The notes under the pieces: model-generated
Databases searched by the model: none
What the model was told of the DNA's origin: nothing
The model's input: the letters and a program-made list of their open reading frames with translations, nothing else
NCBI GenBank assembly: GCA_021779095.1
Contig: JAJYBI010000009.1
Coordinates: forward strand, 55,100-119,099
DNA: 64,000 nt
Direction: 5' to 3'
DNA from: Deltaproteobacteria bacterium
GTDB taxonomy: Bacteria; Desulfobacterota; Desulfuromonadia; Geobacterales; JAJYBI01
Part shown: positions 35,226 to 45,040 of the stretch, in pieces
How the letters are laid out: every line of letters starts with the position of its first letter
Numbering within the stretch: position 1 is the first letter of the stretch
Program-made: the position numbers and the translations under genes

Positions 35226-36446
35226 TCAGGGGACCTCCTCCACCTCCAGCAGGAAGGTGGACTGCCAGCCGGTGTAGACGTCCGGCGTGCCGGTAACGGG
35301 CGACACATACACCCTGAGTTCGTGCGCACCGGCAGCCACCCCGGTGGCATAGCCAACCAGCGTCGACTGCCGGTGCATGAGCCCCGTGTCCACGTAGAGC
35401 GAGGTCTTGAGCGACGAAGACAGCGGGGCGCCGTCCAGGTAGATCTCCCATTTCGCCGCCGAGTTTGCCCCCAAAACCCGGAGGTTGTCCGAGTAGGTGA
35501 TCCGGAGCCGGCTGTCCGCACCGAGCTTGGTGAAGACCAGATCCCTCCCGGATACATAGCCGTTGTCCGTTCCGTCCTCCGTCGAGCCGGACACGTAGGC
35601 GATGTGCGGCGGGCCGACGGGGGTCCAGGCAGACCCGGTGGAGAGCAGGAGCGCCTTCGTCGCGGCGTCGTAGTACAGCTGTCCCTCGTTGGCCGGTGCG
35701 GCCGTCGGCGGTGCGGTGCCGCCCGGGACCCGCAGGGGAGAGATCTGGCCGCCGAGGGCGAGGTTGCCGCCGACGGTGAGATCCCCCCCGACATTCCCGC
35801 TGCCGGTCACGCTGTACGATGCCGCCTGGGGGGTGGTGCCGTTCTGGATGTAGTAGGAACTGCCGGGCAGGGGAGTCCGGGCGTCCGACAGGCGGGGGTC
35901 GTTCCCCGCGGCGACCGTTCCCGCGGCCGCCCCCACGGCGATACCGAGAGGGGACGCCGGGGTGCCGGCGCCGGAAAGCGGGGACGCGGCGGCGACGGAC
36001 GAGAGCTTGCCGTTCCACGACGCGGCGGAGGCGATTTGGGGATCGGCCAGGGGCGGACCGGCGTAGCCGTCCGCCGTCCCGGCCCGGTAGGCGTACCCGA
36101 CGCTCGTAATCCGCTGCCGGGGGGACATCTCGGCGTCCGCATCCACGGCGACACCGAGGTAGAGGCTGTCGGCGGCAAACGCCGTCGCGGGGACCGGCGT
36201 CACCGCCCCCAGGGTGACGCCGTAGACGCCGTTCGCGACGGATACGGGCTGCGTCTCGCTCCAGAGGGGCGTACCGCCGCTGGCGGTACCGTACAGCGCA
36301 AAGGTCATGTTGTGCGTGCCGGACACCGGCACGCCGCCGCTCCCCGTCACCATCCCCTGGTAACTGATGAGCTGCGGAATTGCAAACGCCACCGCCGGCA
36401 CCGCCAGCACCAGCCACAGCAGGACCCCCCACCCGATTTTCTTCAT
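35226..36446 (-). CDS. secreted tail-fibre-like / collagen-like low-complexity protein
   Basis: 406 aa from ATG 36446 (GGGGAG upstream). Signal peptide (MKKIGWGVLLWLVLAVPAVAFA). A YQGMVTGSGGVPVSGTHNMTFALYG segment (about 25-60) and SPRQRITSVGYAYRAGTADGYAG are typical of secreted proteins with a domain shared by phage-fibre-like proteins in this group. The middle is Ala/Gly/Ser/Pro-rich (SPLSGAGTPASPLGIAVG), and the last 130 residues form a beta-rich domain. Single gene; surface adhesin-like role is only inferred. Confidence 0.75.
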   Translation of the reverse strand: MKKIGWGVLLWLVLAVPAVAFAIPQLISYQGMVTGSGGVPVSGTHNMTFALYGTASGGTPLWSETQPVSVANGVYGVTLGAVTPVPATAFAADSLYLGVAVDADAEMSPRQRITSVGYAYRAGTADGYAGPPLADPQIASAASWNGKLSSVAAASPLSGAGTPASPLGIAVGAAAGTVAAGNDPRLSDARTPLPGSSYYIQNGTTPQAASYSVTGSGNVGGDLTVGGNLALGGQISPLRVPGGTAPPTAAPANEGQLYYDAATKALLLSTGSAWTPVGPPHIAYVSGSTEDGTDNGYVSGRDLVFTKLGADSRLRITYSDNLRVLGANSAAKWEIYLDGAPLSSSLKTSLYVDTGLMHRQSTLVGYATGVAAGAHELRVYVSPVTGTPDVYTGWQSTFLLEVEEVP

Positions 36447-36759
36447 AACGGACACTCCCCGGCGCTCAGTTCCACCGCAACGGCGTACGGGCTGTCTCCC
36501 GGGACAGCGGTCTTTCGTACGCCGGCAGTTCCCTGGATTTCGGAACAATCGGCAGTGGTCATGGTAGCAGAAACCGTTGCAAACGAATAGTCGCTTCCGG
36601 GGTGCGCCGGCAACACACCACTACGGCAATGCGGCATTCGGGCAGGCAGGAAATGTCATCGTCACCCCATCTGGTAGAATATGACGAGACATGGACAACG
36701 GCCGTAACTCGCGGGACGTTCCGGGGAAGACACCATCGCCCACGAAAAAGGAGTATCCA

Positions 36760-37542
36760 ATGAACATCAGACTCGACGACAAACGGGCCGCGGTGACCGG
36801 CGGCAATTCCGGCATCGGGGAGGCGATCGCCCTGTGCCTTGCCGAAGCGGGCGCACGGGTGGCCATCAACTACGTGACCCATCCCGAGGCCGCAGACGCC
36901 CTCGTACGGCGAATCCGGGAAAAGGGCGGCACGGCCATGGCGATCCGGGCCGACGTGTCCGATCCCGAAGCCATCGCGGCCATGTTCGAACGGATCGATG
37001 CCGCCTGGGGCGGGATCGACATCCTGGTCAACAACGCAGGTATCGACGGCACACGCGCCTTCGGCTGGGAGGCCGATATCGCCGCCTGGCGCAAGGTGAT
37101 CGAGGTGAACCTGCTGGGCGCCTTTTACTGTGCCCGCCAGGCCCTGCAGAGAATGGTGCCACAGAAAGGCGGCGTCATCCTCTCCACCAGCTCGGTGCAT
37201 GAAGAGATCGCCTGGTCGGGCTACAGCGCCTACACCGCCAGCAAGGCCGCCGTCGGCATGCTGACCAAGACGCTGGCCCAGGAGGCGGCGCCGCATGGCG
37301 TGCGCGTCCTGGCGGTGGCGCCCGGTGCGGTCAGGACCCCCATCAACCGCTCCGTCTGGAGCGATCCGGAGAACATGCGGGACCTGCTGGAGAAGATCCC
37401 GCTGGAACGGATCGGCGAACCGGAGGAGATCGCCCGCATGGTGGTGGTGCTGGCCTCGGACATCGCCTCCTATGTAACCGGCCGCACGATCTTCGTGGAC
37501 GGGGGAATGACCGACTATCCCGACTTCGCCCATGGCGGCTAA
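36760..37542 (+). CDS. short-chain dehydrogenase/reductase, glucose-1-dehydrogenase-like
   Basis: 260 aa from ATG 36760 (AAAAGGAG upstream). Classical SDR: cofactor motif TGGNSGIG (about 14-21), NNAGI, catalytic Ser (STSSVHE), Tyr-X3-Lys in YSAYTASK, and PGAVRTPIN. Cytoplasmic NAD(P)-dependent oxidoreductase; resembles glucose/ribitol dehydrogenases but the substrate is not assignable. It lies 61 nt upstream of the GH15 gene and is probably co-transcribed, which fits a sugar-related role. Confidence 0.9.
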   Translation: MNIRLDDKRAAVTGGNSGIGEAIALCLAEAGARVAINYVTHPEAADALVRRIREKGGTAMAIRADVSDPEAIAAMFERIDAAWGGIDILVNNAGIDGTRAFGWEADIAAWRKVIEVNLLGAFYCARQALQRMVPQKGGVILSTSSVHEEIAWSGYSAYTASKAAVGMLTKTLAQEAAPHGVRVLAVAPGAVRTPINRSVWSDPENMRDLLEKIPLERIGEPEEIARMVVVLASDIASYVTGRTIFVDGGMTDYPDFAHGG

Positions 37543-37603
37543 TCGCCGCTGCAGGTAACGGATTGAAATGATCCTGGCATGAATTCCAGAGACGGGAGCC
37601 GTT

Positions 37604-40015
37604 ATGGACACATCGAATCGCATCGCACCGGGCTGGCCGGGCATTCCGGCGCGCTGGACCTCCAGCGCCAAGTCGGGGGTAGGCGCCTCCCTCGGCAGCA
37701 TGAGCCGCGTCTGGTTCACCCTGAGCCACGGGATCTTCAACGAGATCTACTACCCGCGCATCGATCAGGCCTGCGTGCGCGACATGGGGTTGATCGTCAC
37801 GGACGGCGCGGCATTCCTCTCGGAGGAAAAACGCGATGCCACCAGCGAGGTCGGCTGGCTGGCCGATGGCGTGCCGGCGTTCCGCCTGGTCAACAGCTGC
37901 CGCCGGGGGCGCTACCGCATCGAAAAGCAGATTCTGGCCGATCCCCTGCGGGACGCCGTGCTGCAGCAGACCCGGTTCATCGCCCGGGAAGGGCTGGTTG
38001 CGGACTACCGGCTTTACCTGCTGCTTGCGCCGCACCTGGGCAATCACGGCGCCGGCAATACCGGCTGGATCGGGGAGTACAAGGGGGTTCCCATGCTGTT
38101 CGCCGAACGGGACGGCAGCGCCCTGGCCCTGGCCTGCTCCGCCGGCTGGCGGAAGCGCTCCGTGGGGTTCGCGGGGTCCTCGGACGGCTGGCAGGACCTG
38201 TCGGCCCATCATCGGATGGCTTGGGACTACACACGGGCCGAAAACGGGAACATCGCCCTGACGGCGGAGATCGACCTGGAAGCGTGCGCCGGTGAGTTTC
38301 TGCTGGCCCTGGGATTCGGGCGTAACGCCGCCGAAGCGGGGAACCGTGCCCGCGCCGCGCTCCAGGACGGATTCGAGGCGGCGCAATCGGTGTATGCCGG
38401 GGAATGGGAACGATGGCAGGCGCAGCTGCTGCCGCTCGACGACGGCCGGACAGACGACCGGCACAACATGTACCGGGTCAGTACGGCCGTTGTGCGCGCG
38501 CACGAGTCCTTCCATTTCCCCGGCGGCATCATCGCCAGCCTTTCGATCCCGTGGGGATTCAGCAAGGGGGACAACGATCTGGGGGGCTATCACCTCGTCT
38601 GGCCGCGCGACCTGGTGGAGTCGGCGGGGGGGCTGCTGGCGGCCGGCGCCCACGGGGAGGTGCGGCGCGTGCTCTGCTATCTCCAGGCGACACAGGAAGA
38701 GGACGGGCACTGGGCCCAGAACATGTGGCTGGACGGCTCTCCCTACTGGAACGGCATCCAGATGGACGAAACCGCCCTCCCGGTGCTGCTCGTCGACCTG
38801 GCCCGGCGCGAAAAGGCGCTGGCCGCGGACGATCTGGCCCGGTTCTGGCCGATGGTACGCAAGGCCGCGGCCTACCTGGCCCGCAACGGCCCGGTGAGCC
38901 CGCAGGACCGCTGGGAGGAGGATCCCGGCTACGCACCCTTCACGGTTGCGGCCGAGATCGCCGCGCTCCTGGCGGCGGCGGAGCTGGCCGAACTGCACCG
39001 GGAGCCGTCCATCGCAGCATACCTGCGCGAGACCGCCGATGTCTGGAACGGCTCCATCGACCGCTGGATGTACGTGACCGGTACCGACTGGTGCCGTGAG
39101 TTCGACGTCGCCGGGTATTACGTCCGGATCGCCCCGGTCGAGGCGGGCGACGGGGTGTCCCGCTTCCGGCAGAGCATCCCGGTCAAAAACGTTGCGCCGG
39201 AACAGGCGGAAAGCCCCGCCTGCCATCTGGTCAGCCCCGATGCACTGGCCCTGGTCCGTTTCGGCCTGCGCGCCGCCGACGATCCGCGCATGTGCGACAC
39301 GGTCAGGGTAATCGACGCGCTGCTCAAGAAGGAGGCGCCACAGGGGCCCGTCTGGCATCGCTACAACGGCGACGGCTACGGCGAACATGCCGACGGTGAA
39401 CCGTTCGACGGCACCGGGATCGGCCGGGCGTGGCCGCTTCTGACCGGCGAACGGGCCCACTTCGAACTGGCGGCGGGGCGGGACGCGGAGGCACGGCGGC
39501 TCCGGACGGCGGTGGAATCGTTCGCCGGGGCGGAAGGGCTGCTCCCCGAGCAGATCTGGGACGCAGAGGACCTGCCGGAGCGGGAGCTCTTTTTCGGCCG
39601 ACCGTCCGGTTCCGCCATGCCGCTCGTCTGGGCGCATGCCGAATACCTGAAACTGCTGCGCTCACTGCACGACGGCCGGGTCTTCGACATGCCGCCGCAG
39701 ACCGTGCAGCGCTACCTGGTTGAAAACACACAGGCGCCCTGCCTGGTGTGGCGCTTCAGCCACAAGCTGCGCTCCCTGCCTGCCGACAGGGTACTGCGCA
39801 TCGAGACGCTGGCCCCGGCGGTCATTCACTGGAGCGACGACGACTGGCGGACGCCACGCGACACCGGTACGCGGGACACGGGGTTGGGAATCCATGTTGC
39901 AGACCTGACGACGGCGTCGCTCCCGGAAAGGACGGAGGTAACGTTCACCTTCTACTGGCCGGACGCGGACCGATGGGAAGGCACCGACTTCCGAGTCCGG
40001 GTCGATTCCACGTGA
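37604..40015 (+). CDS. GH15-family glucoamylase-like glycoside hydrolase
   Basis: 803 aa. N-terminal beta-sandwich (about 1-270), then an (alpha/alpha)6 barrel. Catalytic Glu pair: WEEDPGY (general acid) and LLPEQIWD (general base). Substrate residues GFSKGDNDLGGYHLVWPRDLVE and IQMDETALPVLL match bacterial glucoamylases. No signal peptide, so it acts in the cytoplasm, probably removing glucose from glycogen or maltodextrins; the neighbouring SDR may act on the product. A C-terminal domain (about 690-803) is extra beta-sandwich. Length is typical for the bacterial type. Confidence 0.9.
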   Translation: MDTSNRIAPGWPGIPARWTSSAKSGVGASLGSMSRVWFTLSHGIFNEIYYPRIDQACVRDMGLIVTDGAAFLSEEKRDATSEVGWLADGVPAFRLVNSCRRGRYRIEKQILADPLRDAVLQQTRFIAREGLVADYRLYLLLAPHLGNHGAGNTGWIGEYKGVPMLFAERDGSALALACSAGWRKRSVGFAGSSDGWQDLSAHHRMAWDYTRAENGNIALTAEIDLEACAGEFLLALGFGRNAAEAGNRARAALQDGFEAAQSVYAGEWERWQAQLLPLDDGRTDDRHNMYRVSTAVVRAHESFHFPGGIIASLSIPWGFSKGDNDLGGYHLVWPRDLVESAGGLLAAGAHGEVRRVLCYLQATQEEDGHWAQNMWLDGSPYWNGIQMDETALPVLLVDLARREKALAADDLARFWPMVRKAAAYLARNGPVSPQDRWEEDPGYAPFTVAAEIAALLAAAELAELHREPSIAAYLRETADVWNGSIDRWMYVTGTDWCREFDVAGYYVRIAPVEAGDGVSRFRQSIPVKNVAPEQAESPACHLVSPDALALVRFGLRAADDPRMCDTVRVIDALLKKEAPQGPVWHRYNGDGYGEHADGEPFDGTGIGRAWPLLTGERAHFELAAGRDAEARRLRTAVESFAGAEGLLPEQIWDAEDLPERELFFGRPSGSAMPLVWAHAEYLKLLRSLHDGRVFDMPPQTVQRYLVENTQAPCLVWRFSHKLRSLPADRVLRIETLAPAVIHWSDDDWRTPRDTGTRDTGLGIHVADLTTASLPERTEVTFTFYWPDADRWEGTDFRVRVDST

Positions 40016-40403
40016 CAGGTCTGCCATCGAAACCTCATGGCGCGCCGGGATGTCTACTGGAATCGGGACAACCTGATGGAAGCGATCGATGGGGGGGGAG
40101 GAAGCGGAAATAGGGCGGCCGTTCGGCCCACCTTCCTGTCGCCGGCAACGGCCCGGGCGGTCATACCATATCGGGAACGCAGGCCTGACTAAAGTTCGAA
40201 CTGACCGCCGGCTACCGCCAGTTTGACACCACGTAAATCCTGAACCACGAAAAGGACACCGTCGAGTCAGGCGGGCTATGAACGATGTGCGACCTCCTGA
40301 ACCGCATCCGTCGCGGCGCACGCCGGCCACATGCCGCTCGATCTCGTCCTGCGGGCCCGGGAACGTTCACGGGAGGGGAAACTGCCAGAGTTCAGCACCG
40401 CTT
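40016..40403. other. gene-free interval
   Basis: 388 bp between converging genes. A G-run (40091-40098) and no clear terminator, repeat or RNA gene are visible. Confidence 0.6.
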
Positions 40404-41081
40404 TTACCCTTTCTGCTGCCTGAACTTCGTGTACAGCGCCGGGACGAGGGCAAAAAGCCCCAGCAGGGCAAACGAGCCGAGCACGCGCGGCGAGACGATG
40501 CCGGACAGCGAATCGACGGTGGCGAGGCTCGCCCCGGCGTTCACGAAGACGAACCCGCCGGGGATGATCCCCAGCAGGGTGCCGGTGAAGAAGGTCCGAA
40601 GCGGCAGCCGGGTCAGCCCTGCCGCCAGGTTGATGAGGAAGAACGGGAAGACCGGCACGAGCCGCAGGAACAGGAGATAGTTGAGTCCACGGGCCTCCAG
40701 CTCGCGGTTCACCCCCTCCAGCCGTTTCCCGAACCGTTCCTGCACCAGGTCGTGCAACAGATACCGGGTCACGAGAAACGCCAGGGTCGCGCCGACCGTC
40801 GCCGCGATGACCGCGTAGAGCGTCCCCAGAAGCGTGCCGAAGATCGCCCCCGCCGCCAGCGACAGGATCGCCGCCCCCGGCAGCGACAGGGCGGTCTGGA
40901 CGATGTAGATCGCCATGAACCCGGCTACCGTGGCGACCCGATGGGCATCGTAGTACTCAAGAATCGCCTGGCGGTTTGCCTTGAGGGCGGCGAGGGTCAG
41001 AAACCTCTGCAGGTCGAACCAGAAGAAGAGCCCGACGGCGACGGCAGCGACCAGGACGATGACGATCCTTTTCCCCCTCAT
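40404..41081 (-). CDS. TVP38/TMEM64-family (DedA-like) membrane protein
   Basis: 225 aa from ATG 41081. Five or so helices; the signature re-entrant motif SLPGAAILSLAAGAIFG and a later FLRLVPVFPFFLINLAAGLT are typical of TVP38/TMEM64. The family is thought to act in lipid scrambling or small-molecule transport. The gene is 2 nt downstream of the flavoprotein disulfide reductase, an arrangement often seen as a fusion or pair, so they likely function together. Confidence 0.9.
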   Translation of the reverse strand: MRGKRIVIVLVAAVAVGLFFWFDLQRFLTLAALKANRQAILEYYDAHRVATVAGFMAIYIVQTALSLPGAAILSLAAGAIFGTLLGTLYAVIAATVGATLAFLVTRYLLHDLVQERFGKRLEGVNRELEARGLNYLLFLRLVPVFPFFLINLAAGLTRLPLRTFFTGTLLGIIPGGFVFVNAGASLATVDSLSGIVSPRVLGSFALLGLFALVPALYTKFRQQKG

Positions 41082-41083
41082 GG

Positions 41084-42631
41084 TTACCCCCTGCGCCATT
41101 TGAGCCAGCCGGCCAGGAGCCGCTGCACCCGCGGCGTCAGCCGCGACCTGTTCCAGGCGTCGGCGAGCTTTCTGATCGCCTCCGCCTGGGTCGGATAGGG
41201 ATGGATCGTCCGGCCGATGGCCGCCATCCCCAGGCCGCTGGTGATGGCCAGCGACAGCTCGTTGATCATCTCCCCGGCGTGCCGGGCGACGATGGTCGCC
41301 CCGAGTATCCGGTCCGTCCCCGACTGCAGGTGGACCCGGGCGAACCCCTCCGTCTCCCCGTCCAGCAGTGCCCGGTCCACGTCGGACAGCGGCGCGGTCA
41401 GCGTCGTGACGTCGATCCCCTTCTCCCGCGCCTCCTTCTCGTACATCCCCACGTGGGCGATCTCCGGGTCGGTGTAGGTGCACCAGGGGATGGTGAGGCG
41501 TGAGACCTTCTGCCGCCCCATGAAGAGGGCGTTGGCGATGAGGATGCGGGCCAGGGCGTCGGCGGTATGGGTGAACTTGTAGGGGAAGCAGCAGTCGCCG
41601 GCGGCGTAGACACGCCGGTTGGTGGTCCGCAGCCGGTCGTCCACCTTTACCCCGTTTCCGTCCCGGGCGATCCCCGCCGCCTCCAGCCCCAGCCCCTCGA
41701 CGTTGGGGGCCCGTCCGCCCCCCACGAGGATCGCATCGGCCGCCACCTCTTCCGTCCCGCCGTCCCGCGCAAGCAAAAGCACCCGGTCGATCCCGCGCCG
41801 CTCCGCACCGACGATCCGCGCCCCGAGCCGCAGCTCGATCCCCTCGCGCACGAAGGCGGCCTGCAGTATCCCGGCGGCATCCCCGTCCTCCCGCCCCAGG
41901 ATCTGCGGCCCGGCCTCCACGACGGTCACCCGGCTGCCGAACCGGGCAAAGGCCTGGGCCAGTTCGCAGCCGATGGGGCCGGCGCCGATCACCACCAGCC
42001 GCGCCGGCAGCTCGGTCAGGGAGAAGACCGTCTCGTTGGTGAGGTACCCCGTCTCCGCCAGGCCGGGGATGGGGGGTGCCGCGGCCCGGGCGCCGGTGCA
42101 GACAGCCGCCCGGTGGAACTGGAGCCGTTTCCCGTCCACCTCGACGCAGTCCGGACCGGCGAACCGCCCCTCGCCGATGAAGACGTCCACCCCCAGTTCG
42201 TCCCGGAAGCGCCGGGCCGAGTCGTGGGCGCTGATCTCCGCACGCAGCCGCCGCATCCGTTCCATCGCCACGCCGAAGTCGAACCCGGGTTCGCCGTCCC
42301 GCACCCCGAACGTTCCGGCGGCCCGGGCGTCGAAGCGCGCCCGGGAGGCGCGGATCATCCCCTTGGACGGCACACACCCCACGTTCAGACAGTCCCCCCC
42401 CATGAACTGCCGCTCGACGAGCGCCACCCGAGCCCCCAGCCCGGCGGCACCGGCGGCGGCAACGAGCCCGGCCGTACCGGCGCCGATCACCACCAGGTTG
42501 TAGCGCCCGAGCGGTTCCGGGTTGACCCAGTCGGCGGGATGGACGTTGGCGATCAGGCGCGCGTTATGCTCGTCGTCGGGGAGGAGGAATGATGTGGTCG
42601 TCACGATTTGGAATTTATCCTGATTGGTCAA
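41084..42631 (-). CDS. mercuric-reductase-like pyridine nucleotide-disulfide oxidoreductase
   Basis: 515 aa; TTG start with no clear ribosome site, GTG 42604 is an alternative. FAD motif VIGAGTAGLVAAAGAAGLG, redox-active GGDCLNVGCVPSK, NAD motif VIGAGPIGCELAQAF, and C-terminal dimerisation domain (HPYPTQAE). The terminal vicinal Cys pair of true MerA is absent, so it is better called a MerA-like or dihydrolipoamide-dehydrogenase-like reductase. Coupled to TVP38 downstream. Confidence 0.9.
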   Translation of the reverse strand: MTNQDKFQIVTTTSFLLPDDEHNARLIANVHPADWVNPEPLGRYNLVVIGAGTAGLVAAAGAAGLGARVALVERQFMGGDCLNVGCVPSKGMIRASRARFDARAAGTFGVRDGEPGFDFGVAMERMRRLRAEISAHDSARRFRDELGVDVFIGEGRFAGPDCVEVDGKRLQFHRAAVCTGARAAAPPIPGLAETGYLTNETVFSLTELPARLVVIGAGPIGCELAQAFARFGSRVTVVEAGPQILGREDGDAAGILQAAFVREGIELRLGARIVGAERRGIDRVLLLARDGGTEEVAADAILVGGGRAPNVEGLGLEAAGIARDGNGVKVDDRLRTTNRRVYAAGDCCFPYKFTHTADALARILIANALFMGRQKVSRLTIPWCTYTDPEIAHVGMYEKEAREKGIDVTTLTAPLSDVDRALLDGETEGFARVHLQSGTDRILGATIVARHAGEMINELSLAITSGLGMAAIGRTIHPYPTQAEAIRKLADAWNRSRLTPRVQRLLAGWLKWRRG

Positions 42632-42695
42632 AGTTTACTTCTATTCTACAGCACAGTACTTCATATTCTTCTTGATTCATTCCAAAATGTATCAC

Positions 42696-43202
42696 TCAGA
42701 TCACCCGGCTGTCGTACGCCCAGTGCAGCAAGGCCTGACGCTGCCTTCTCCGGCACGTCAGATCTCCGGGCAGACAGTTTAAGTGAAGCTGGGCAATGTG
42801 CCTTCTCATTGCTTTCCACCTGCCGATCTGCCGGGCATCATCCGCGCATCTCCGTCCCATGTAATAGCGGCAATACCACTGGAACCACCCACGTGGGTCC
42901 TCGTGATAGATCCACCCTCTGGCCCGCCAGTATGATAAAGGCTTGGAGGCGTTGACACCAAAGTAGTTCAGTTCGGGAACGTGTCTCTCGTGACAGAGCC
43001 TGGCATGGGCAAACCAGTCTTCAGGGAACTCATCCGTGCAGTCGGTCATGTACTTCCCGCCGAAAACACCCATTTCAAGCATTTCCTTCGGTGTCAATTC
43101 AGGCGTGAACTCCGGATGAAAATGCATTCCCATCGGCTCCGACAGCGTATAGATGTAGTTGTTCTGCATCAGGTCGTCCACGATTACGTTTTTGGGGGCC
43201 AT
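42696..43202 (-). CDS. conserved hypothetical protein
   Basis: 168 aa from ATG 43202 (AAAGGGA upstream). Soluble, basic, rich in Trp/Tyr/His: PMGMHFHPEFTPELTPKEML, YHEDPRGWFQWYCRYYMGRRC and ALLHWAYDSRVI are blocks I associate with a conserved unannotated family present in bacteria and some eukaryotes. No catalytic motif assigned. 52 nt downstream of the DUF523/DUF1722 gene and probably in its operon. Confidence 0.8.
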   Translation of the reverse strand: MAPKNVIVDDLMQNNYIYTLSEPMGMHFHPEFTPELTPKEMLEMGVFGGKYMTDCTDEFPEDWFAHARLCHERHVPELNYFGVNASKPLSYWRARGWIYHEDPRGWFQWYCRYYMGRRCADDARQIGRWKAMRRHIAQLHLNCLPGDLTCRRRQRQALLHWAYDSRVI

Positions 43203-43253
43203 GGTTGTCCCTTTCCGCATAGATCCGGGAGAGTCTGGAGAGGCGCATACGGT

Positions 43254-44201
43254 TCAGACGTGATTTCGCAGCATCAGCTCGGCGGGATGGGGCGACAGGT
43301 AGTACTGCTGCTGCAGGTACTGTTGGCCGTACTTCCTGACGTAATGCTTCAGGAGGGTCAGCGGCACGACAAGCGGAACCAGCCGGTCGTGGTATTCCGT
43401 GATCACGCCGAGCAGCTCTGCCTTTTCCGGCGGACTCAATTCCCGCTTGAAATAGCCCATGATGTGCATCAGGACATTGGTGTGCTTCCTGACCGTGGCG
43501 TGCATGGCGAGAGCCTTCATAAGCTGCTCCTCGTAGATGAGGACCAATGCGGGCCATGCCATCCCGTTGCCGTGAGCCACCAGGCTCCCCATTTCCCGGT
43601 AGATGCCGGTGCTGTGGGACAGGATGAGCAGTTTATGACGGGTATGAAACGTCACCAGGCGGCCCAGGTCGGGTTCGTCCCGCAGGAAATCCTTCCAGCG
43701 ACGGTAGCAGAATACCCGTTCTATGAAGTTCTCACGGATTGCCGGGTCATGCAGCCGTCCCTCCTCCTCAACCGGCAGGCGGGGGAAATGCCTGACCACG
43801 GCTGCGGCGAACAGTCCGCTGCCGCTCCTGGCCGGCATCCCGTCGCTGTATACCTTAACCCGGAACAACCCCGAGCTGGGGGAACCCTTCTTGAAGATAA
43901 AACCGCACAGCTCCTCCCCCTCCAACGCCCTGACCGTGCTCGCGCAAAAGGAGAGCATCTGGTCGGTCCTGTCGATACGGGTCTTGTTGGTTACGAGCCG
44001 TGGCTGCGCCGGGTCGCCTTCCAGGCGCATCGCCTCGCGTGGAACCGGCATGCCGCAGCCGACCTCCGGGCAGACCGGCACGAAGGCGAAGAACCTGCCG
44101 AGGATGTCGGTGATGTAGCGGTCGTGCTTGTGCCCGCCGTCGTAGCGCACCTCTTCACCAAGCAGGCACGAGCTGACGCCAACCTTTATCGAACTGTCCA
44201 T
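43254..44201 (-). CDS. DUF523-DUF1722 (YbgA-like) protein
   Basis: 315 aa. N-terminal DUF523 (about 5-150; VGVSSCLLGEEVRYDGGHKHD, VPVCPEVGCGM) with conserved Cys that may bind a metal or cluster, and C-terminal DUF1722 (about 185-300; FHTRHKLLILSHS, LMHIMGYFKRELS, YLSPHPAELMLRNHV). The YbgA family sits near photolyase or DNA-repair genes in other bacteria; its activity is unknown. Divergent from the Hsp20 genes. Confidence 0.9.
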   Translation of the reverse strand: MDSSIKVGVSSCLLGEEVRYDGGHKHDRYITDILGRFFAFVPVCPEVGCGMPVPREAMRLEGDPAQPRLVTNKTRIDRTDQMLSFCASTVRALEGEELCGFIFKKGSPSSGLFRVKVYSDGMPARSGSGLFAAAVVRHFPRLPVEEEGRLHDPAIRENFIERVFCYRRWKDFLRDEPDLGRLVTFHTRHKLLILSHSTGIYREMGSLVAHGNGMAWPALVLIYEEQLMKALAMHATVRKHTNVLMHIMGYFKRELSPPEKAELLGVITEYHDRLVPLVVPLTLLKHYVRKYGQQYLQQQYYLSPHPAELMLRNHV

Positions 44202-44566
44202 GGGATCTCCATTGCCGCCGCACCCTTTTCACGCATTCCGGACTCGTGCCATCTGCTCAGAACATCTTGTGCAAGGCGTCTTGCCGCATGTGTCGCAAAA
44301 TTCTATCAGAACGAAAGGGTCTGTAAAGAACCTGCAATCCGGGCTACGACACCTGCCCATCACCCGTCCACGGGGCGTTGACGTTCATCATGCCTGTCGT
44401 GCGATGATCGAGCGACCTGCCGAGATCGAAAAAAATTTATCATGAACCGCCCCGTTCCATCTCCTCCCCCAAAGCCTGCCTCCAGAAACGATCTTACCCC
44501 CTTGACACGCATAAGATGCATACTTACCTTTTTCTCGGAAACAACAGATGAAAGGAGGTAATCCAG
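44202..44566. other. intergenic region upstream of the Hsp20 genes
   Basis: No gene. A TTGACA hexamer at 44502-44507, with TACTTA or TACCTT downstream, may be the chaperone promoter; neither is a good -10 and no sigma-32 or CIRCE element is seen. Confidence 0.35.
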
Positions 44567-45016
44567 ATGGCAACCTGGGATCTGTTCAAGGAGATGGACA
44601 ACCTGAGAAGGGAGATCGACGAAGCGTTCAGAGGAGCCGGCCTTGGCCGACCGTTTGGATCGACATTCCTTTCGCCGGTGACAACCCATCGTTTTCCGCT
44701 GGTCAACTTCAGCGAGGACGAGGGCCATGTCTACATCGAGGCCCTGGTACCCGGCGTCGATCCGAAGGACGTGGATCTGACCGTACTGCGGAATACGGTC
44801 ACCATCAGCGGCGAGCGCAAACCGTTCGCCGAGAAGGAAGGGCAGATCGTGCACCGCTCCGAACTCGGCTCCGGCAAGTTTTCCCGGACCCTGGAACTGC
44901 CGGTAGACATCGATCCCGACAGTATCACGGCCCAGTGCAAGGATGGCGTCATGCTCATCACCCTGCCCAAGGCCGAACATGCCAAACCGAAAAAAATCGA
45001 CATCAAACTTTCGTAA
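44567..45016 (+). CDS. small heat shock protein, Hsp20 family
   Basis: 149 aa; AAAGGAGG 9 nt upstream. N-terminal helix (MATWDLFKEMDNLRREIDEAF), alpha-crystallin domain (about 45-140; YIEALVPGVDPKDVDLTVLRNTVTISGERK ... GVMLITLPKAE) with the C-terminal IxI-like KKIDIKL. Cytoplasmic ATP-independent holdase chaperone. First of two adjacent Hsp20 genes, 24 nt apart. Confidence 0.94.
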   Translation: MATWDLFKEMDNLRREIDEAFRGAGLGRPFGSTFLSPVTTHRFPLVNFSEDEGHVYIEALVPGVDPKDVDLTVLRNTVTISGERKPFAEKEGQIVHRSELGSGKFSRTLELPVDIDPDSITAQCKDGVMLITLPKAEHAKPKKIDIKLS

Positions 45017-45040
45017 CGATTCGGAAAGGAGGTAGCCAAG